A stretch of 64,000 nt of DNA, from positions 1,736,001 through 1,800,000 of the forward strand of contig JALGAS010000004.1 in NCBI GenBank assembly GCA_023078685.1. Direction: 5' to 3'. The notes below the pieces were generated by a model, which saw only the letters and a program-made list of their open reading frames with translations, was not told where the DNA came from and did no database searches. Of the stretch, positions 56,065 to 64,000 are shown piece after piece; positions within the stretch are counted from its first letter, which is position 1; each line of letters starts with the position of its first letter. This stretch comes from Neopestalotiopsis rosae (lineage: Eukaryota > Ascomycota > Sordariomycetes > Amphisphaeriales > Sporocadaceae). Made by a program: the position numbers and the translations under genes.

Positions 56065-57438
56065 ATGGCGGAAGAGCACCGACATAGGGGACAACCTAGA
56101 AACGACCAGCACGAGTCTCAGTACCCCCCTTTGCCAGGCGAAGAGGAAGATCGTGCTAGAGGCCTTCCGCATCACCCACGACCAGCAATGGCAGCCGGAG
56201 CAGTCACTCTCCCCTCCATCCAGGACCCCAGCGGGCCTTACGGCCAGCCGCCGGCAAGAGTCTGGGATTCGCGCTCTGCATCATCAGCTTACGGAGCGTC
56301 TCCCAGCTCTGCCAACGGATACCCTCCGCCTGGCAACGCGGGGCCACCGCAAAGTCACGCAAATTACTCGCCACCACACCAGAGCCAATACCCGCCTCCG
56401 CCTGGGCATGGCTCCTCGTACTTACCCCCAGTGCAACCTCATCCAGCTGACGCGAGAGGCTCTTATCCTCCGCCCCCGCCCCAAGGTGGCCGCATGCCAC
56501 CATCTATCTATGCCACTCCGCCGCAGCAACATCACAGCATGATGCAGCAGCAGCAAAGCCCCTATCGGGACAGCTACGGCTACCCGTATGGCGCAGATCG
56601 TGGATACCCTGGAGAGTATGCTCAGGGCGGCCCAGGAGCGGCTGGCATGCATCCCCAGCAGGCTGCACCGCGCCAGAGAACCTCTATTGCCTGCCGCTAC
56701 TGCAGAAGACGCAAGGTAAGCAACGGCGGTGCATAGTCTGTCGGGGCACACTAACAAAATTTCTAGATACGATGCAGCGGCTACCAGAATTCACCAGGAG
56801 GCAAGTGCTCGAATTGCATGAAGATGAATCAGGAATGTGTCTTCCAGCCCGTCTCTTCCTCTGCTTCCACAGCTTTTGTGCCAGTGTCTGCCTTGCAGAA
56901 CATCCCAGCTGGTACGCAACTTTACGGTGCATATGGGCAGCCTCTTCACGGAAGCGGTGCACCACCATATCCACCTCCCGGCCAATACGACCAACCTTTA
57001 CCATCGCCTACTGGCTCTTTCGGCGGCTACCCCGACGACAGAGGTGATGCCAGCAGGAGACGCCAAAGGCCCCCAGAGGAAGACCACGCTGTACGCTTAC
57101 CTCCTCCAGCTCCTTTCCCGGATGACAACATTCGGAGACGATCGCCATCGTCTAGCAGCAGCCCTAGTCACTTGGCTCCGTATGGACCGCATTCTACTCA
57201 ACCTCCGCAACCAGGCTATGATGGTAGAACGCCTCCTCAACCGGTCTACGACGGCAGAACCCCTCCGCCTCGGGGCAGTCCATCAGGAGCAGCGGTGCCG
57301 CCGCCGCCACCCCCCACAGCACCTCCGACATCAGCAAGCGGAACTTCAAATTCGGTTATGAGTCTTGGAAGCATTATGGATTCGAATCATGACATTGACC
57401 GTGGCATGCTGGGCAGGCTGAACCAACGGAAGAAATAG
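56065..57438 (+). CDS. Zn2Cys6 binuclear-cluster transcription factor
   Basis: Two exons (56065-56715, 56767-57438; intron 51 bases) give 440 residues starting MAEEHRHRGQPRND. The zinc cluster has all six cysteines: Cys210, Cys213, Cys220, Cys231, Cys234 and Cys241, in the form CRYC-RRRK-IRC, then KCSNC and QEC. This binds two zinc ions and contacts DNA as in Gal4. The cluster is central, with 200 residues of Pro-, Tyr-, Ser- and Gln-rich disordered sequence before it and another Pro-rich 200 after it. No fungal-specific middle homology domain is visible, so the protein is short for the class. The intron falls inside the cluster, between Lys217 and Ile218. The protein is nuclear; its targets are unknown. 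The long pyrimidine-rich leader suggests controlled expression. Identification of the domain is secure; subgroup is not assigned. Confidence 0.93.
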
Positions 57439-60400
57439 GAATTGAAAATGGTTTGGTATTTAAGCCTAGATGAGGAGGCAGTGTCATCTGCGTTTTGCTT
57501 TGCAACATCATCTGCGTTTTGGTTCTTCCCCTCGATTTCAGAGACGCGTTGTACATACTGCTCAGAGGCTTCCTCTCGCGCTCTCGAGCCTGGCAGCCAA
57601 TCAACTTTGATCGAGCACCTCACGGATTTATTTCTCTATTTCTTTTTACACGGCTCGACGATTACTCCTCATTTTTAAGGATGTTACTGGCGAACGACAA
57701 AATTACGACCATGACGACAAGGCCTTCGTGCTTTTTACGATCATGCTCCTGCGGGTTTGGGTGGCACGACTTTAGATCAGTCTCGTTCGGCAACGAACAA
57801 TCAGCGTTTATATCCATTGCATTTTTTCCGAGTCATTTTTTCTTTATCTTTTTATTGTCCCCGCTCGGCAGACGACAGCTCAATGGATGTTTAGTTGGGG
57901 TTCGGGGGCCTCGATTCGTTTCGGGAGCGAATGGGAGGAAGACTGGGCTTGCCTCGCGGCAACATTGGTATTTCGGCAGCAAACGGTATGTCGAGAGTGC
58001 TGTTTGCTCTTCGGTCGGCACTGGGAGGATAACACGTCTTGCGCGTTCGCGATCGGTCTACACAAGAAGATGGCTCGTCGGGAGATGCTTTTTCAGTTTT
58101 GGTTTCGACGGTCGGGCCGAGATCCTCGAGGACACTCCACGATGTACTGATAGTCGAGCAGAGAGGATGTAGTTTTTTGATAAGAAAGAAAAGACTTTGC
58201 TCAGCCTGCAATTCTGGTGCAAACAACAAACAATGGACGCGTGCTCGCTAGTGTGCGGTGCATGACGACGACGTTACGGTGATGACCTTTTTGGTCGCAA
58301 CGCGGCGCGTGTGAAGCAAACAAGTGACGAAGCGACTGAGGCTTTCGGAAGTCCCCAGGTTGTCGTCGCATTGGTGGCGTGTCATGAAGTAGCTGAAAGG
58401 CAACAACAAGAAAGCACTTGAGAGTGGTGGGTCCGTCAGAAAAGGCGCCAAGTTCTCGGTTTAATCACCCCCCAAGCACGAAACTTTGGGGTGTGCCGAA
58501 TGATGTGCATGAGCGTCGAATGCAAAGAAGAATCGGCCGCCCGCTATCTAACTACTAGTAATGTAGTGAGTGGCTAAAATCAATGTACAGTAGCAGTGTA
58601 GCAATGGTTGCTACAAGATACATTGATTTTCTACATGTGGTTGGTGACTTTGTCAACTTGCCTACCTAGAAATTTCCCAATCATTATCTTGTGTTAATTA
58701 CCGCCTCGCAACGGTATCCTGGCCATATCCGAAGCCTGAGGATGATCATGCGGCATGCCGGGGGGATGGAAAGCCCTTGGTGATTTGCTTGGTTTTCCCC
58801 CTCTCTTCAGGGAGGGGAGAGGGCAAGGAGGGGAGAAAAAAATAGGAAGCAGTGATCGATCTCCTCTCCTTTTGTTTGGGAGCCGAGTCCGTGCCTCGTC
58901 TCGTGCTTGTCTGGGGACATCGTTGCAGAGAGGCCAGGAGACAAGGCTATTGAGGTGTCGTCGATTGGGGAGTCAGCGATGGGGGAGGGGTCGAGGAAAA
59001 GACAGCTACACTCTTCCTTCTCCTTCTGACCCTGATATTCTTTCATGGCGATGGTGATTGTTTATCCTTTCTTGTCACTTGTCTCCCTATAGCAATGTCT
59101 TTTTCATCCATATCTCACTTGTAAGTGCATCTTGACTTTGCCTGTCTCCCCTATCTATTCCGCGTGGTTCATGACTGGGCTGCCATGTAGTGATCTCTCT
59201 ACATGCCCTCCTTCGTATTGCATCGCGGCGCGCGCCACGCCAATGCCATGTGCACCGTTTATTTTACCCTCCCTCTTCTTGCGCTCCGGGGAAGCGGCGT
59301 CGGGAAACATGCCCCTTTGGCCCCATTGTGGAAGGGGAGGAGGAGAACAAAAAAAAAAAAAAGAAGGGGAGTGATGAGCACTATCTTCGGTAGGGTTTCG
59401 CTAGGTACCTACACTACCAACTTCCCTACCAACTACACTACCACTACCGTCCGCGGTCCAGCTAAAACATGCCGCGAGTCAAAAGTTTTGGCCCCAAAGT
59501 CAAAAGGAGCCGTCTCTCTCTCACTTGTCTCCTCTGCCCTTTTGCGCCCCTCCGCTTGCCCTTTTACCCTTCCCATCCCCATCAAGGGCCGATCGCTGAA
59601 GGAGCCGCTGTTGCGTCCGCTCTTGGAGCCAGTCACTGCCTGTGGATTTCGAAAATAACGCTGGGATAGGGCCTCCTAGGAGGGAAAGATGGTGTCGGGT
59701 GTGGGCTGGGCAAGGAGAAGGGGGGCTTGCACTTCCTCTCTACCTTGGTGGAGGGACCTTTTCCTTTCTTCTGCAACGAATCGGTACGATCCGTTAATGG
59801 TCTCCGAAAGGTATGGAGATCGGGGCTCCTCTCTCGCGTGGTACCTATATACTATAGACCAAGACTTTTGTTCGGCCTTTTGAATTTCTTTAGTGTAGTG
59901 CGCTCGTAAATGAATGATGATTTACTACCTGCTACTTGCTTCCCTTCCTTACCTTCTCTCTCCATTTGACTCCTCCCACATCATTTATTTAGCATCGCTA
60001 GAATTTTCTTCGGCTCATCTGGGCGGGAGCCAATGGGAGGAGAGAATTGGACTATGAGCCAGGAATGCTATTGTAAGCTGATCCATAAACTACCTACTCT
60101 AGGCATGCATACCGGGAGTAAGGTCAGGATGAGGGCGGTGGGATAAAAAGCTACAAGATACATAATGAAATAAAATAGAAACCTTTTCTCTAGTGTGCAG
60201 TCGTTGTGGCATCGGAAAGGAAAGCGAAGTGGAAAAACAAGGTAAGCCTGTTTGCGTGAAGCTCTACACAAGTCCAGATAAACGCGTGTTGGGCTCTTGG
60301 TCTGTCCCGTACCGAGTTCGTCACCAAGAGATTATTCTTCGGGTCGACGGTTCCGCGGACCGCCTGGGTTTAGTTTCAATGGGAAAGGGAGAGACAGGAG

Positions 60401-63400
60401 GAGAAGGAGGTCATTCTTGTTTGCCCAGGGCAAGGAAAAAAAGGAAAGACGAGGAAATCCTCGAAAAAGAGGCGCCATTCCATCTTTTCCCGGCGGGCAG
60501 AAGCCCGATGACAGGTTTGTGCCAATGTTGATCCTATTAACCCATCCCGTCCTTCTTGAATGTCCGTCATTTTTGACACACGTCCTCTTGTCCCTCGTCT
60601 CGCAAAACCAACCCCCACCCCCCTTTTTCCTTTTCCCCTCTCTATGGTGTTTTTCCTTTCAGAGTAACAAGTGGTACCGAGTCCTCTAACCTAGGTATCG
60701 CCATCTTGGGCTGACTCTCACCACACACTACTTCTACTTTGCACCTACTTTACCCAGGGGCAAGGAAAAGGCTAAGCAAGTAGGGATCTAGGTACAAATA
60801 CAAGGCCGGCCGTTGAGAAAAGAGAAGAGGGAGGGAGGGGTAGACAGACACTTACGTCGGGTGCCTAGAGGAAAGGCTTAGATAACTAGGTAAGAATGTG
60901 CAGGCGGAAGTAGGCACCGCTCGCCCCTAACTTAAAAAAGGCCCAAGGGACGAGAGAGCTGGTGTGAAGGACTCGAGAGAGTATGATAATCGATTGGACC
61001 TGGATGACTTGGAGCAAAGCTCCGTTTGATACACATACAAATGATCGTCAGATTTCGGGGCACTTACTGGTGAAGTTGTCGTGGGAATCGGATGGTTGTG
61101 AAGGAGAGTATTTCTTGACCGTGTGACCTCGTGGGAATCAGTTGTTGAGCACTGCTTCCTTTCTCTCTCTATCACTTGATGGCCCAATTGATACTCTGTG
61201 GTCACAACCTAGATCAACTTTCACCCCCGGGTACACGCAGGTGTAAGCACGGGGCCTGGCATCAAAGCATGTTGGTCAGCCTGGCAGGACAGTCGCCCAA
61301 GCAATCTTGGGGCGCCGAGGCTAGGCTTTGAAGGGGCAAGATTATATGCCACAGCCATTGTAGAGGCATTGCGCAATGTGATACTGGACGTGGTATCTAG
61401 ACATGGTTATACCTGGGAGAGTTATCTACCTTCACCTTTACCCCTCCATCTCCCAGAATGGTCTTCAGGTCCGGTGACGAGCAAGCAAGGTGAAGAGTTC
61501 AAGACTTTCAGCTCTACAACACGGTACATATACCTCCATGTTCGTGGCTTTCTTCTAGGTCTGTTTGCTTGATCAAATGCGGACTTACTATGTATCATTG
61601 GACCTCACGTAGTTTTACACAACACAGTCATGACCAAATTGAGGAGCGAGAAGAATAACTTGCAATTTGTCTGTGATCGCGATATCGAGATATTCCCGTT
61701 GGTTCGTTGCAAGGGAATCCATCGGAGATTGGGAACCTGACGAGGATTTCATCTCTTGCCTATTGTCGATCCGTCTCAGGAATACTTAGCTGCAGTCTGT
61801 GCCAGCAGCGAAGGCGCGCGAATGTGAAGTTTGCCACGCTTTCCGCGTGGAAGATGCCTGGTTACCATCCTCCTTCCCTCGGGCCGAAATGACATATCCC
61901 CTACCCGAGAGTTATGCCCATAAAATATTTTGGCGTCTAGAAAGAAAATCTCATCTACCCGACTTGGAAGTGAGGAGTGGCTATTGCCCTTTTCGTATCA
62001 TAGCTGCAAATTTACTGGCAAAATTTTCGTGGACTTTTCCCTATATCCAATTTCGTTCACGGCGCGGGAGGGGTATGCTATCGGCGGAGGTTCGATGTGT
62101 CACTGCGAATACTTCAAGCACTTGATCGGGAACTATGCGACCATCAGAGTGTCTGGCACCAACATCCCACTGTGAAGCTGCCATTTCTTGGCGCCGTTGA
62201 ACCCATACTGGACGGAATATTACACATTAATGTTCTCTTCAAGTGCAGATACGTCAGTATCGTTGTCATATGCGCTATTTGGGTGTATTTCCATGCAACG
62301 TTTCCCATGGAGCTGTAGTACTTCAAGCGGTGATACCAAAGAGGGGTGCCTTTCGAGCGCTTTTACGTTATTAGGATCAGCCAACAGAAGCAGCCACAGA
62401 CTTGGAAAGAGAATGTCTCTCCTCCTTTCCGGTGTATATACTACATGGCTGGTAAACGAGATAATTCGTTGTTGTCGAGGCAAGAATATAGTTGGGAGTG
62501 CCTGTTCATTTGGGGGCTACTGTCAATTCGATCGATACATTGTGACTGCAGTGCAAGAACGGTGTGAAAGAGTTAAAGATGGTATTCAATTGGTTGAGAA
62601 CTATCTACACTCGAAACTCGTGTCCAAATTGATACATACTGATCTTCCGATATTTCGAGACTGAGGGCCTTTATCCTTGTCAGCATCCTCTCTAAACGCC
62701 ACTCAGCATGTCCGTGGCATGAAGTAGTGACACGTGAGTAGCCACGTAGGGGAACGAAAGTAGATTCAGCACCCTGCAGAAAGAGACGTTCAAAGTTTCT
62801 GAGAGTCTAATAACTCCGGCACTCTTTCCATACGGGGACGCGTCGAGTTTGCGCACAGAGGTCGTATAGTTCAGAAACTACGAAGACGGTCTGGTTAAAC
62901 GAGCAGTGAGTTACAGGATAAATGGACACGCAGAGAGTGACAAGTTCAAACATCTATCTAGGGAATTTGCGTAGACCGTCCCGAGCATTTCGAGTCGACA
63001 GAAGAGTTTCGCGGACTTGGACGCCTGCAGATCACTAGAGATGCTTTAGGATACCTATTCCTGCGGTTGCTTGCCCACCGAAGCAGCCACACCTTCGAGT
63101 TTCAGGGTAACCGCTGATCACGGCAAAATAGGGACAACCTCCTTCAAATGACAAGAGATCTGTGCCAAGTAGTTGTATGCCATCTCTTGTGTGCCTTGTC
63201 AGTTCAGTTCCAGTCACTACTGAGTGTGCGGGTATGGGGGCTCACAACCTTGGTGAACCCAACAGCCTTGTCGGAAGAAAATCGATATCTATCGATGGTA
63301 TTTAATGAGTACAGAGGGGTCTTTTTCGGCGGAAATCAACGACGCAGACCTTTGCTTTCATTTCTTATTGCATATGCTTTCTCACGGCCCGCCGCGAGTC

Positions 63401-64000
63401 ACTCCATCGCTGTAAGGGCAGACCATTCGGTCCCCCAACGCCACGCGACGTAGGAAGAGACGTCGCTTCTGCAGCCGTAGCCTGAATTCCAGGCGTTCCG
63501 CCGAGGTACATTGAGCTGACTGCAGTAAGTATCGATCTAGGGGACAGGCAAGATACAGACCCCGAGATGAGCCCCGCGTGACCTTCTGCTACAAGAGAGT
63601 ACACGCACCTCGTTCCATCCCTTGATTCACTGAACCAAGGTCCTGACGTGAATACTTTCGGCGCTCTCAGGTAACTTACCCCCTTGACGAGGAGAAGAGA
63701 TACTTGATCTCGAAAAATACCGACTGACTGCTCGAAATCATACACATGGCATGCATTTGGTTCTTCCTATCAACAGCATGAACCGTTATGTCACTTCCGT
63801 CAAAAAGTAGTGCTTTCTTTGTGTTGCCCTTCCATTGACGTAGCAGTCTGCCAACTTCTCCACAACATACCTGTACAATGGCGTTCGAGGAGGAGGGGTG
63901 CGTCGAAAGACGAAAAGCATGATTCGAGCCCTTACCTAGATACCTATGTATACTCCAGAGTCGAAGGCGAGCGGAAAATCTCCTAGTTATTGTTACCGAG
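57439..64000. other. Intergenic to window edge, no gene recognised
   Basis: The last 6.6 kb shows no supported gene. The first few hundred bases are the 3' region of the zinc-cluster gene. A three-segment hairpin lies at 58.6 kb. From about 58.8 to 60.9 kb there are alternating purine- and pyrimidine-rich blocks, an ACCTAGGT site at 60689, and ACTACC words, resembling the upstream zone of a regulatory gene that may start beyond the right edge. Open frames such as 62188-62664 plus have no recognisable domain. Confidence 0.4.
58561..58636. repeat. Three-segment imperfect hairpin
   Basis: Three nested pairs of perfect arms are visible. ATGTAG (58561-58566) pairs with CTACAT (58631-58636). AAAATCAATGTA (58576-58587) pairs with TACATTGATTTT (58619-58630). 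GTAGCAA (58598-58604) pairs with TTGCTAC (58608-58614) around a TGG loop. In all, 25 base pairs form over 76 bases, with asymmetric bulges. It is not in or next to a recognised gene and could fold as RNA or as a DNA cruciform. Confidence 0.75.

Noticed and set aside
44190..59255. A 17-base word (GCCACGCCAATGCCATG) shared by 44.2 kb and 59.2 kb
   Set aside because: The match does not extend further and the left copy lies in a locally repetitive ATGCC stretch, so chance is adequate.
1..64000. Biosynthetic gene cluster, CRISPR array, telomere repeat or intact transposon
   Set aside because: No synthase, terpene cyclase, regularly spaced repeat array, TTAGGG run, transposase or reverse transcriptase motif was seen on either strand.

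Overview
The window reads as nuclear DNA of a filamentous ascomycete, most likely a sordariomycete and perhaps of the order Hypocreales. The reasons are: genes broken by short introns (51-218 bases) with GTAAGT/GTATGT-type donors; a 40S ribosomal protein eS4 gene with the fungal layout; a binuclear Zn2Cys6 regulator and a Yap-type bZIP factor, both typical of fungi; a DUF7704-type membrane protein; and an F-box protein. I saw no bacterial operon, CRISPR array, rRNA or intact transposon. All exon models were built by hand by joining frames across splice sites. In every multi-exon gene the reading frame closes exactly.

Layout. 0.4-4.0 kb: rps4 and a double-Myb DNA-binding protein, both on the minus strand. 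5.6-6.3 kb: a small four-helix membrane protein (plus). 8.2-9.3 kb: an AP-1/Yap-like bZIP factor (minus). 12.8-14.6 kb: a 583-residue disordered protein of unknown function (plus). 15.8-19.8 kb is the densest stretch: a tRNA-like relic, an NTF2/SnoaL-like protein (plus), a 129-residue membrane/coiled-coil protein and a Ser/Arg-rich protein (both minus), then a five-exon histidine phosphatase resembling sedoheptulose-1,7-bisphosphatase (plus). 25.7-27.5 kb: an F-box protein with a GC-AG intron (plus). 32.6-33.9 kb: a four-exon SAM-dependent methyltransferase (minus). 56.1-57.4 kb: a Zn2Cys6 regulator (plus) behind a long pyrimidine-rich leader.

The rest, above all 33.9-56.0 kb, has no gene I can recognise. 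It holds microsatellites, homopolymer runs, recurring ACCT/ACCTAGGT motifs and a few inverted repeats. The genes do not form an obvious pathway or biosynthetic cluster. Three are transcription or DNA-binding factors, one probably belongs to a ubiquitin ligase, and two are metabolic enzymes. No clear new multi-gene system is visible. The most interesting points are a Yap-like bZIP factor that keeps the C-terminal redox-domain fold but only one cysteine, a three-segment hairpin at 58.6 kb, the strong over-representation of an 8-bp palindrome, a split tRNA-Gly-like relic, and the size of the gene-poor tract.
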